This document shows positions 7,012-14,688 of a DNA stretch of 29,451 nt, one piece after another; the stretch's first letter is position 1, and every line of letters starts with the position of its first letter. The notes under the pieces are model-generated. The model was not told the DNA's origin and searched no databases. It saw only the letters and a program-made list of their open reading frames with translations. The DNA comes from UBA2645 sp044360285. GTDB taxonomy: Bacteria; Pseudomonadota; Alphaproteobacteria; Rickettsiales; UBA1997. The DNA is taken from the NCBI GenBank assembly GCA_044360285.1, contig JBIKKP010000019.1:1-29451 (forward strand), given 5' to 3'. The translations under genes were made by a program, and so were the position numbers.

Positions 7012-7950
7012 ATGACGCCATCATTGCCAGTTGCAAAGCCACAGAAAAACATTTCTAAAATCAGTAAAACACCAGATGATAAGAAACTCGCAAAACTTAG
7101 CGACAACAGCTTTCTTCACTATTTACGCGAGATCCAAAAATTTCCATTATTAACACCAGAAGAAGAGCATGAATATGGTGTAGCTTACGCCGAGCGGCAA
7201 GATAAAGAAGCGGCAAAAAAGTTAATTCAAAGTCACTTACGTTTAGTTGCAAAAATGGCCGGCAAATTTCGCAACTACGGTCTGCCGCCAAGCGACCTAG
7301 TAGCAGAAGGAAATCTTGGGCTGATTCAAGCGGTAAAAAAATTCGATCCGCATAAAGGTTTTCGCTTCTCAACCTACGCCATGTGGTGGATTCGCGCCTA
7401 CATCCAAGACTATATTTTGCGCTCTTGGTCAATGGTTAAAATCGGCACAACTCTTGCGCAAAAAAAACTCTTTTTCAACTTAAGCAAAGTCAAAAAAAAG
7501 ATTGGCGCTTTTTCTAATTCCTTCGCTCACGATAACTCACGCCTAGCTCCAGATCAAGTTGGACAAATTGCTCGAACCCTTAACGTTTCTGAAAGCGACG
7601 TAATTAGCATGGATTCGCGCTTATCGCAGTCTGACACCTCAATCAATAAACAAGTTGGCAGCGAAGAAGATTCTGCCGAAATGGGAGACTTTCTTGTTTC
7701 AAGCGATCCAAGCCAAGAAGAAATCGCAATTGAAAATCAGGAAAAAAATCGTCAGCGCGCTGCCTTTAGAAAAGCCTTTGCAACCCTTAATGATCGCGAG
7801 CGCGACATTTTGTTGAAACGTCAAATGCGTGAAGATTCACTGACGCTTGAAGAACTCAGTCAAATCTACAAAGTATCGCGCGAACGCATTCGTCAAATCG
7901 AAGAAAACGCCATCAAAAAAATTAAAAAAGCGGTCAGCGAAAATAATTAG
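7012..7950 (+). CDS. rpoH: RNA polymerase sigma factor RpoH (sigma-32)
   Basis: RpoH directs RNA polymerase to heat-shock promoters. From the ATG at 7012 the protein is 312 residues. Region 1.2 (SFLHYLREIQKFPLLTPEEE, about 33-52) is followed by region 2 with LIQSHLRLVAKMAGKFRNYG, GNLGLIQAVKKFDPHKG and FSTYAMWWIRAYIQDYILRS. The RpoH-specific box AQKKLFFNLSKV (149-160) separates it from RpoD and RpoS. Region 4 ends in the helix-turn-helix LEELSQIYKVSRERIRQIEE. The frame is open upstream to TTG codons at 6949 and 6898; the latter overlaps the prepilin gene. A lysine-rich N-terminal extension is therefore possible, but the ATG gives normal family length. It is followed after 9 bp by ribE. Confidence 0.93.
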   Translation: MTPSLPVAKPQKNISKISKTPDDKKLAKLSDNSFLHYLREIQKFPLLTPEEEHEYGVAYAERQDKEAAKKLIQSHLRLVAKMAGKFRNYGLPPSDLVAEGNLGLIQAVKKFDPHKGFRFSTYAMWWIRAYIQDYILRSWSMVKIGTTLAQKKLFFNLSKVKKKIGAFSNSFAHDNSRLAPDQVGQIARTLNVSESDVISMDSRLSQSDTSINKQVGSEEDSAEMGDFLVSSDPSQEEIAIENQEKNRQRAAFRKAFATLNDRERDILLKRQMREDSLTLEELSQIYKVSRERIRQIEENAIKKIKKAVSENN

Positions 7951-7959
7951 CAAAAGCGC

Positions 7960-8565
7960 ATGTTTACTGGAATCATCACACATCTTGGCGAAATTTCGAA
8001 GCTCACTTTTAACGAAAAAAATGATCTGCTGCTGGAAATAAGCACAGCGCAAAAAATCACGCGCGACTTGGCGCTTGGCTGCTCGATTGCTTGCAACGGA
8101 ATTTGCCTGACACTGGTTTCAAAAAAAATTTCTGAAGAAAAAACCTCCCTCACCTTCCAAGCCTCAAAAGAAACTTGCGACAAAACCACGATTGGCACTT
8201 GGAAAGTTGGTCAAATAATCAACTTAGAATTTGCCCTGCGCGTGGGCGACGAACTTGGTGGCCATATGGTTTTAGGCCATGTTGATGCTTGCGCAAAAAT
8301 CACTGAAATTTCGAAAGTAAAAGATTCGCAAAAATTCACTTTCGTTGCACCAAAAGAATTAATGCCATTCATTGCCAAGAAAGGCTCCGTCACGCTGGAT
8401 GGCATTTCACTAACGGTGAATGAAGTGAAAAAAAATTGCTTCAGCATCAATGCAATTTCACACACAATTGAAAATACTTCGCTAAAAAACGCTAAGGTCG
8501 AAGACCTTGTGAACCTAGAGATTGATGCCTTGGCGCGCTACGTAAAAAATTTTTTACAAAAATGA
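7960..8565 (+). CDS. ribE: Riboflavin synthase, alpha subunit
   Basis: The enzyme dismutates two 6,7-dimethyl-8-ribityllumazine molecules into riboflavin and a pyrimidinedione. The 201 residues start with the family signature MFTGIITHLGEI and contain two lumazine-binding barrels of about 95 residues each. In the first are CSIACNGICLTL and the segment around TFQASKETCDKTTIG; in the second, GDELGGHMVLGHVD, SVTLDGISLTVNEV and FSINAISHTIENTSL. It starts 9 bp after rpoH and overlaps the ribBA start by 4 bp (ATGA), so ribE and ribBA are translationally coupled. With no space upstream of ribE there is no FMN riboswitch in front of this pair. Confidence 0.95.
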   Translation: MFTGIITHLGEISKLTFNEKNDLLLEISTAQKITRDLALGCSIACNGICLTLVSKKISEEKTSLTFQASKETCDKTTIGTWKVGQIINLEFALRVGDELGGHMVLGHVDACAKITEISKVKDSQKFTFVAPKELMPFIAKKGSVTLDGISLTVNEVKKNCFSINAISHTIENTSLKNAKVEDLVNLEIDALARYVKNFLQK

Positions 8566-9647
8566 AAAAACCACAACTTGCACCAATTGCTGAAATTATT
8601 GCCGAAGCAAAAGCTGGAAAAATGTTCATTTTAGTTGATGACGAGAACCGCGAAAATGAAGGCGACTTAGTCATTCCAGCAGCAATGTGCGACGACAAAA
8701 AAGTAAACTTCATGGCAATGCATGGCCGCGGCTTAATCTGTTTGGCGCTTACAAAATCAAGAGTTGCCGAACTTGAATTACCGCTGATGTCGATGAATAA
8801 CGAATCACGTCACAAAACTGCTTTTACAGTTTCAATTGAAGCACGCAGCGGAATTTCTACCGGCATTTCCGCCGCTGATCGCGCCAAAACAATTTCCGAT
8901 GCAATTGATGCAAAAAAAGGCAAAGAATCAATTGTCAGCCCCGGCCATATTTTTCCGCTGCAAGCGCAAGATGGCGGGGTGCTGGTTCGCGCCGGACACA
9001 CCGAAGCAGCCGTTGATATTGCGCGCATGGCCGGACTTAATCCAGCAGGCGTGATTTGCGAAATCATGAACGAAGATGGCTCGATGGCGCGGCTTCCTGA
9101 CTTGCTGAAATTCGCTAAAAAGCATCAGATGAAAATTGCCACAATTGCCGACCTCATTGAATATCGCCGCAAAAATGAAAGACTGGTTGAAGTAAAAGAG
9201 CGCCGCAAATTTGTCAGCAAAGTTGCCGGCGAATTTGATGCAACGATCTATGCTAACAAAATTGATGGTGTTGAGCATATTGCTTTGGTGAAAGGAAAAA
9301 TCTCTGGCGACGCGCCAACTCTGGTTCGCATGCATCATCTTAATATCTTAAATGACTGCCTTGACGACGCACAAAATCAAAAAACTGGCACGCTTACCAA
9401 AGCGCTGAAAAAAATTTCTAAGAATGGCAGCGGTGTTTTGGTGCTAATCAGACAACCAAATGAATCGCTGCTCGACTTGTTTGCTGGTGAAAAAAATAAA
9501 GAAAAAGAGCTACGTAATTATGGCATCGGCGCGCAGATTTTATCTGATCTTGGCGTGCGTGAAATGACTTTGCTGAGTAATTCTAAAAAATCAGTGATTG
9601 GGCTTGATGCCTACGGCCTGAGCATTCGCAAGTATAAAAAAATCTAA
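8562..9647 (+). CDS. ribBA: 3,4-dihydroxy-2-butanone 4-phosphate synthase with a degenerate GTP cyclohydrolase II-like domain
   Basis: Residues 1-205 form a complete RibB domain, which converts ribulose 5-phosphate to the four-carbon riboflavin precursor. The acidic metal-binding segment VDDENRENEGDLVIPA (25-40), the ARSGISTGISAADRA region, SPGHIFPL and RAGHTEAAVDIARMAGL are all present. The C-terminal part (about 213-361) aligns by shape with GTP cyclohydrolase II. However, the zinc-binding Cys cluster expected after VRxH is replaced by VRMHHLNILNDCLDD with a single Cys, and the HRQEGRNIGL active-site segment is replaced by IRQPNESLLDLF. The second activity is therefore probably absent. Such RibBA proteins with a non-functional A domain are known from alphaproteobacteria. 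The gene overlaps ribE by 4 bp. Confidence 0.93.
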   Translation: MKKPQLAPIAEIIAEAKAGKMFILVDDENRENEGDLVIPAAMCDDKKVNFMAMHGRGLICLALTKSRVAELELPLMSMNNESRHKTAFTVSIEARSGISTGISAADRAKTISDAIDAKKGKESIVSPGHIFPLQAQDGGVLVRAGHTEAAVDIARMAGLNPAGVICEIMNEDGSMARLPDLLKFAKKHQMKIATIADLIEYRRKNERLVEVKERRKFVSKVAGEFDATIYANKIDGVEHIALVKGKISGDAPTLVRMHHLNILNDCLDDAQNQKTGTLTKALKKISKNGSGVLVLIRQPNESLLDLFAGEKNKEKELRNYGIGAQILSDLGVREMTLLSNSKKSVIGLDAYGLSIRKYKKI

Positions 9648-9655
9648 AACTTAAG

Positions 9656-11227
9656 TTGGACAAAGAAAATTTTTTAAATCCGGTAGCTATCAAAGAGCGG
9701 AAAATTTCCCTGAAAAATTGGGACGGAAATCTTGCTTTAGTTGATCAATTTATTACGCCATTTTCTGACCCGCTTTATCACTCGTTCCACCAGCATGTAG
9801 AAGAAATTTCTGCAGATGGTGAGGCGCAAGTTGTGGATTTTGTTATTAAAACCTCCGCTCTACCAAAAGGCGGTCCTGCCAAAAAAATCTTACAAAACAG
9901 CTCGCAAGGAAAGCCGGTTTCTCAAGATGAAAATCAAGCAATTTTAGCACTTTTTCCAAGCGGAATTGCTTTAAAAAACGGCGGCGCTGCTGCGGATGGC
10001 GGCTTGATTTTGCATCTTTTGCGCACTGTTGCAGCGATTATTACTAATCCCAATGCAGTTCACGCTTCAGCGCATAATTCAATTGATTTCAACAGCCCTG
10101 CAAAAAATCCCATCATCATTTTGCCTGGCACTTTTCACGCAGAATTTTTGAGCCAAAAATTTTCGCTGCGTCCCCGAATTACCAACGAAGAACTTGTTGT
10201 CACATTAATTACCGACAATCCCGCAAGTGACACAGACGCAATTAATCACCTGCAAACGCCAATGGTTATGAAGGGATATAACCTTTCTGGCGGCGTGCTG
10301 ATTACAAAAAATCTGGGCATCAAAATTGGCACAACGAAAAACAGCGGACGCTCTCACTCTGAATTTGCAACAATGTTTCCTTTGGTTGCCGCCCTTCGCG
10401 CCCTGGCAAAAAATGGCGAGTTAAATGGAGTTTTGCTCACCTCTTTTAATTTCGATAATTATGACGAGCTGCAATATCTTAATCATCTCTATGGCATAAA
10501 AAGACCGGATGGAAAAGATGAATCTAACTCAATGGTTAATGCAGAAGTTAGTATTTCTAACTTCGTGACAAGCTGGTCTGGAATACTGTCAATGCACGGT
10601 CCGGCTACCAATTACAATTTTAGTTTAGCGGTTAAAAAACTTCGTAAGAAAATAGAAAAAAATCGGCAAAAATTTATCAATGAAGGTTGGAGCCTTGAGT
10701 TGATTGAAAAGATTCTCTCTGGCGAAGCAGCAAAAATAAATTCTTCTGGCGAAGTGACAAGCTCAAAAGGCACGGCCTGTTTACTTAGCTCGGCTTATCA
10801 CACGCCAATCTTGCTTGCGCCAAACGCAGCAGAATCGATTGCCACAAAAAATATCTTGGCAGTTACTGTGCCAAGTGGATGCGAACTCAGCGAAACCACA
10901 ATTGCCGCAGCTAAAGCAGGTATTCCAATCTTGGTCGATTTATCCAACAGCAGCATTCAAACATTTTCAAGCCAGCTGATGACCAAAGAAAAAATTTCCG
11001 AATTTGTAATTTATTGCAAAAACTCAGTGCAAATGGTTGGTGTGGCTAAAATGCTCAAAAGCAAAATGAGCGTGGCGCAAATTCAGCAAACAAGCGATGC
11101 GAAACGTTTAGAGCTAGGAAATTCGGCATTTTTGGAAGCGGGAATTAATCGCAAAATGTTTACTGCAGATGGCGAGTTAAATTATCCAAAAATCAGAGTG
11201 CGAAATGTTGATGAATTTAGAGATTAA
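9656..11227 (+). CDS. Conserved hypothetical protein, 523 residues, possibly DUF3326-like
   Basis: The frame is long, with codon use like its neighbours, and ends 8 bp before the first repeat copy. TTG at 9656 is the only near-canonical start between the preceding in-frame stop at 9635 and the conserved-looking region, and it lies 8 bp after the ribBA stop, so this is probably the last gene of the rpoH-ribE-ribBA unit. No signal peptide or membrane helix is seen. Notable stretches are ALFPSGIALKNGGAAADGG (about 103-121), TNPNAVHASAHNSIDF, TKNSGRSHSEFATMFPLVAA and, near the C-terminus, LAVTVPSGCELSETTIAAAK. By memory only, the P-G-I/GG/TNPN and VPxxC patterns recall DUF3326. No function is assigned. 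A weak tie to riboflavin or nucleotide metabolism could be guessed from context alone. Confidence 0.7.
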   Translation: MDKENFLNPVAIKERKISLKNWDGNLALVDQFITPFSDPLYHSFHQHVEEISADGEAQVVDFVIKTSALPKGGPAKKILQNSSQGKPVSQDENQAILALFPSGIALKNGGAAADGGLILHLLRTVAAIITNPNAVHASAHNSIDFNSPAKNPIIILPGTFHAEFLSQKFSLRPRITNEELVVTLITDNPASDTDAINHLQTPMVMKGYNLSGGVLITKNLGIKIGTTKNSGRSHSEFATMFPLVAALRALAKNGELNGVLLTSFNFDNYDELQYLNHLYGIKRPDGKDESNSMVNAEVSISNFVTSWSGILSMHGPATNYNFSLAVKKLRKKIEKNRQKFINEGWSLELIEKILSGEAAKINSSGEVTSSKGTACLLSSAYHTPILLAPNAAESIATKNILAVTVPSGCELSETTIAAAKAGIPILVDLSNSSIQTFSSQLMTKEKISEFVIYCKNSVQMVGVAKMLKSKMSVAQIQQTSDAKRLELGNSAFLEAGINRKMFTADGELNYPKIRVRNVDEFRD

Positions 11228-11234
11228 ACAAACT

Positions 11235-11310
11235 CGTCATTCTTGAAGACAAAGGCTCAAAGGCTAAAACGCACGAGATCCTCGAATTGCTACGCAATTC
11301 AAGGATGACG
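11235..11310 (-). repeat. Dispersed palindromic repeat, copy 1 (shortened, inverted orientation)
   Basis: Read on the minus strand this segment has the same modules as the copies at 24299 and 26993: CGTCATCCTTG, a stem, CGAGGATCTCGT, GTTTTAGC, then a TTCAAGxATGACG end. Its second hairpin has lost the left arm found in the other two copies. The stem 11278-11290/11294-11306 pairs with one mismatch around a 3-nt loop. It lies between convergent genes (the 523-residue ORF and the dioxygenase), and a T-run about 10 bp further on (11319-11325) may let it act as a terminator for the plus-strand unit. Confidence 0.85.
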
Positions 11311-11430
11311 GCGCGTGGGTTTTTTGATGACGATTTTTAGGGTATTTTTAGAACCTTTTTTTGAAGCCTAAAGCCAAGAGGTCAAAACCGGGTTGATTCC
11401 CACCACAGCGGCAGGAATTCAAAAGTTCCC

Positions 11431-12432
11431 CTACATCAAAACTTCTTTCGCTGCTGGTCCTTTTAGCACCTTTTCAATCTTGCTTGCTTCTGTTTCCAAT
11501 TCTGCGCTCGGCTCATCTTTTTCAAAATACATCCGCGATAAAACTCGTTGCGCTGGATTGCCAGATATCAAAGACTCTCTGCCATGCAAACTTCGATGGT
11601 TCTTGGCAAAAAGCATTGTTCCTTCGGTTATTTTTATCCTCTCAATATCATCTTTTAAATATAGGTTTTGAATCACCTTAACAAGCTCTTTGATTGCATC
11701 ATTGATTTTTGCATGCGGAAAACCGCTAACATTTTTACAAACCAAATCAGAAGTATCGAAATCAAAGTCGATAAGAACTTCCCCATCCTTGCCGCGATCA
11801 AGAATCTTAAAAAACTGATCTTGCCTTGTTGTGATACAAGCAAAGCGCTCTTTTTCAAAAACCTCGCGAGCTTCTTTGGAAAGCCCTGCATAAATCTTAT
11901 CAGCTTCAATCACAAAAGTTTCGGCTTCACTTTTTGAAGTCAGGCAAGTCAAAGAAAAAAGTGCAATTTGCGGAAATGACAAAGGCTGATCAACATGCGG
12001 AGCAACAGAACCAGCATATTCATCACTATCAATCAAACGCGGACTAACCACTTCTCCTTGTGAGAAATGTTTAAAATCAAGCGCATCAGCAAAAGCAGCT
12101 GTCACGTGATTAGCAAAAACTTCATCTTTTCGCCCTGCGGTTGGAACTCCCTCAATCAACAAAGCAGTATTTTCTGGATCATTTTTGAATCGCTCTAGCG
12201 CTGTCAGAAGCTCTTGTGAAGCAATGCAACCAGCGGCGGCCTGCTCTTCTAAATTACTGATTGCGCCTCTGCTCCAAGCGTTAGCTGCTTTTTGCGAAGG
12301 AACTGATGAGAATTTTCCTAAAGCCGCAAGATCATCAAAACTTTTACGTAAAGATTCTGCTAAAATTGTCGGCATTTTTGCAGAACTAACGTAAGTTCGA
12401 ACCGCTTGTTGAAAGAGTGCGTAAGGTTTCAT
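11431..12432 (-). CDS. TauD/TfdA-type Fe(II)/2-oxoglutarate dioxygenase
   Basis: This 333-residue protein has the facial-triad layout of the TauD/clavaminate synthase superfamily. His146 and Asp148 lie in SVAPHVDQPLSFPQ. The distal His is most likely His283 in FAKNHRSLHGR, and an Arg near 296-300 (QRVLSRMYF) could bind 2-oxoglutarate. N-terminal residues 1-90 are helical and less typical. The closest chemical types are amino-acid hydroxylases such as asparagine oxygenase, but the substrate cannot be named. The start overlaps the rseP stop by 4 bp (ATGA), giving translational coupling at the end of the dxr-rseP operon, where bamA is often found in other bacteria. It converges on the repeat at 11235. 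Confidence 0.8.
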   Translation of the reverse strand: MKPYALFQQAVRTYVSSAKMPTILAESLRKSFDDLAALGKFSSVPSQKAANAWSRGAISNLEEQAAAGCIASQELLTALERFKNDPENTALLIEGVPTAGRKDEVFANHVTAAFADALDFKHFSQGEVVSPRLIDSDEYAGSVAPHVDQPLSFPQIALFSLTCLTSKSEAETFVIEADKIYAGLSKEAREVFEKERFACITTRQDQFFKILDRGKDGEVLIDFDFDTSDLVCKNVSGFPHAKINDAIKELVKVIQNLYLKDDIERIKITEGTMLFAKNHRSLHGRESLISGNPAQRVLSRMYFEKDEPSAELETEASKIEKVLKGPAAKEVLM

Positions 12433-13538
12433 TTTAAAAGATTTATTATGTCATTAATTGTTGTAAAAACCATTAAAGCCAAAACAACAGAAAGACCAAA
12501 ACGAAAACCAATCTGCTGAACTTTATGCGATAGAGGCTTACCGCGCAAAGCTTCGATGATGTAGTAAAAAAGATGACCGCCATCCAAAACCGGAATTGGC
12601 AGCAAGTTCATCGCACCTAAATTTATTGAAATCAGCGCCATAAACCACAACACCGCAGCGATTCCCATGTCGACAGTTTTGCCAGAATATTGCGCAATTT
12701 TCACCGGCCCGCCAAGTTCTTTTACCGAACGCGAACCAACAATTAATTCGCCTAAAGTTTTAAAAATTGCGACAGTCACTCTGTAAGTTTCTGCGTTCGC
12801 GCGCACAAAACTTTCGCGTAAATTCAAATCAATGTGAGAGCTTGCGTTGGTGCTAATCCCAAGGGTTCTCAGCTGCACAACATCACCAAACATATCTTGA
12901 CGTGCCTGAATTTTTGGCGCTGCTTCTAGAAAAATAATTTGCGCGCCGCGCTTAACTTCAAAATGCAAAATTGGCTTAGAGGGATTTAAAACAAATTCTT
13001 GGATTTGGGCAAACTCATCAACTTCCTTGCCCTCAATTTTAAGAACCTCATCACCTTTCTGAAAGCCGCTTTCTTCTGCTGCACTTTGCGGCAAAACATC
13101 AGCAACTATTGGCAGCACCGTTGTTGCGCCATTCATGCGAAACAAAATTGTCAGAATAAAAATCGCCAAAAGAAAATTTGCCACCGGCCCTGCAACCACA
13201 ATTGCCATGCGCTGATAAACATTTTTAGCGATGAAAGAAATTTTTTTCTCTGATGCCGACATCTTCGCAATCTGCTTAAAATCAGGCATCGAAGCCGCAT
13301 TCGCATCGCCATGCATTTTGACGTAGCCACCGAAAGGTAAAAGGCAAAATTTCCACAAAGTTCCCTTTTTGTCTTTAAAGCCAAATAGCTTTGGGCCAAA
13401 GCCTAGGGCAAATTCATCGACCTTCACGCCGCACAAACGCGCTACAAAAAAATGACCAAATTCGTGAACGAAAACGATCAACGAAATGATTAAAACGAAG
13501 GAGAAAAAATTGTGGGCGATGAGCTGGATGATTGTCAT
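12429..13538 (-). CDS. rseP: RIP metalloprotease RseP (site-2 protease)
   Basis: RseP is an inner-membrane zinc protease that cuts membrane-bound substrates such as anti-sigma factors and signal-peptide remnants. Of 369 residues, the first helix ends in FVHEFGHFF with the zinc ligands His25 and His29 and catalytic Glu26. A PDZ domain spans about 130-215 (EESGFQKGDEVLKIEGKEVD). The third zinc ligand, Asp319, is in LPIPVLDGGHLF. A last membrane helix lies near residue 350. Length is normal for alphaproteobacteria, with one PDZ domain. It starts 2 bp after the stop of the 379-residue unknown gene and overlaps the dioxygenase start by 4 bp. The usual uppS-cdsA-dxr-rseP-bamA order is only partly kept. 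Confidence 0.96.
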   Translation of the reverse strand: MTIIQLIAHNFFSFVLIISLIVFVHEFGHFFVARLCGVKVDEFALGFGPKLFGFKDKKGTLWKFCLLPFGGYVKMHGDANAASMPDFKQIAKMSASEKKISFIAKNVYQRMAIVVAGPVANFLLAIFILTILFRMNGATTVLPIVADVLPQSAAEESGFQKGDEVLKIEGKEVDEFAQIQEFVLNPSKPILHFEVKRGAQIIFLEAAPKIQARQDMFGDVVQLRTLGISTNASSHIDLNLRESFVRANAETYRVTVAIFKTLGELIVGSRSVKELGGPVKIAQYSGKTVDMGIAAVLWFMALISINLGAMNLLPIPVLDGGHLFYYIIEALRGKPLSHKVQQIGFRFGLSVVLALMVFTTINDIINLLK

Positions 13539-13540
13539 TA

Positions 13541-14680
13541 TTATCTCCGAGGCGTTTCTTCGTCATATTCGAAACCGCTGACAAGACTAGTTGTTTTGTC
13601 TACTCTAGTTGGTTTGCCTACCATTATGACAGATTTTGTTGCGGGTTGCTCCGGTCGCCACATATCTTTTTTATCTTCGTCAATGATTTTTGAGTCGCCT
13701 TCGAGACGTCTGTAGAGTTCCATTGCATCATCGCTTAAACGAAGGTCGCCCACACCTATTGCATCTTCTTTTGCAGGTCGCCTGATCTCTTTTCCAGCAA
13801 GGATTTCCAACGCTCCATCAAGCAAACTTCTTAGCGGAATTTCTCTTTTTAAACTTCCATCTTTTTCTCTTATCACACTTGGCTGACCATAGGCAATTGC
13901 ATAAACCAAATGGCGATAATCACCGATACAAGAAATCTTGAGCGATTTATCAATGACACTCTTCTGATCCGTTTTTTCTAGGTGCAAACGGTACGCCACC
14001 AACATTTCGCTGGTGATAAATTCTGGAGATTTTTCAACTCCAGCAGCTTTTAGTTCTGCTTCCGAAAGAGAAGATAAAACGCTTAAATGTTTTTCCGAGG
14101 TCGATTCATCTCCAATAAACATGCGACCAATAACTCTATGGTTGAGCCTGGCTACCATCGCCAGTCCGTGCTCTGTATTAGCAATAAAAATTTTTGTTCC
14201 GTCATCTAATGTTGAAAATGGCTCTTTCGTCTCATTGCCAATCAATGATTTTTCAAAATCTAAGTAATTACGATAATATTCAAAAACGACTTCTTGCCTT
14301 GATCCACCAATATGCATTCCGTCATTTAGACTTTGAAGCTGAACAAACATCATGTAAAGAGCCTGTGCAGCGTGATCACGCCGAGCTAATTCTTCTGGTG
14401 AAAGAGGTGGTTTAGTTTCCTTATCGGAATCTTTCACGATTGACAGAGGTGGATCAACTTCTTTCTTGGAAGAGTCAGTAGAAAAAGCTCTGACACCCAA
14501 AACTCCCGATACTTCTTTGTTCAGTAGGGAGAGATCGGCAATACTTAAACTTCGGAAAGCAGCACCAAATTTTGGTGGAGTTGCTATACGTGCTGATGGA
14601 ACTGCCGCTGATGGAAATACCGCTGATAAAAATCTTCCAGCTCCAGCTCTCATAGTTCTACTAATTCCGCCTGGATTCAT
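13541..14680 (-). CDS. Unknown 379-residue protein with a mitochondrial-presequence-like N-terminus
   Basis: I do not recognise a domain. The first 48 residues hold six Arg/Lys and no Asp or Glu, with small and hydrophobic residues between (MNPGGISRTMRAGAGRFLSA). Further on, GVRAFSTDSSKK resembles the R-x-F|S processing site of mitochondrial matrix proteins. After residue 75 the protein becomes soluble and charged, with mixed helical segments such as RRDHAAQALYMMFVQLQSL, DGTKIFIANTEHGLAMVARL and CIGDYRHLVYAIAYGQPSV. There is no Sec signal or membrane helix. It starts 8 bp after dxr and ends 2 bp before rseP, so it is clearly part of that operon. A secreted effector is one reading; a chance Arg-rich, low-complexity N-terminus is the alternative. 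Confidence 0.8.
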   Translation of the reverse strand: MNPGGISRTMRAGAGRFLSAVFPSAAVPSARIATPPKFGAAFRSLSIADLSLLNKEVSGVLGVRAFSTDSSKKEVDPPLSIVKDSDKETKPPLSPEELARRDHAAQALYMMFVQLQSLNDGMHIGGSRQEVVFEYYRNYLDFEKSLIGNETKEPFSTLDDGTKIFIANTEHGLAMVARLNHRVIGRMFIGDESTSEKHLSVLSSLSEAELKAAGVEKSPEFITSEMLVAYRLHLEKTDQKSVIDKSLKISCIGDYRHLVYAIAYGQPSVIREKDGSLKREIPLRSLLDGALEILAGKEIRRPAKEDAIGVGDLRLSDDAMELYRRLEGDSKIIDEDKKDMWRPEQPATKSVIMVGKPTRVDKTTSLVSGFEYDEETPRR

Positions 14681-14688
14681 AATTTTAT

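Noticed and set aside
7951..7959. FMN riboswitch before ribE
   Set aside because: Only 9 bp separate ribE from rpoH, which leaves no room for an aptamer.
8928..9338. 136-codon minus-strand frame inside ribBA
   Set aside because: Complete overlap with the well-supported RibBA frame and no protein-like features.
11235..11310. CRISPR-like repeats
   Set aside because: The three related units are far apart, in both orientations and have no spacers of constant length; they are dispersed palindromes.
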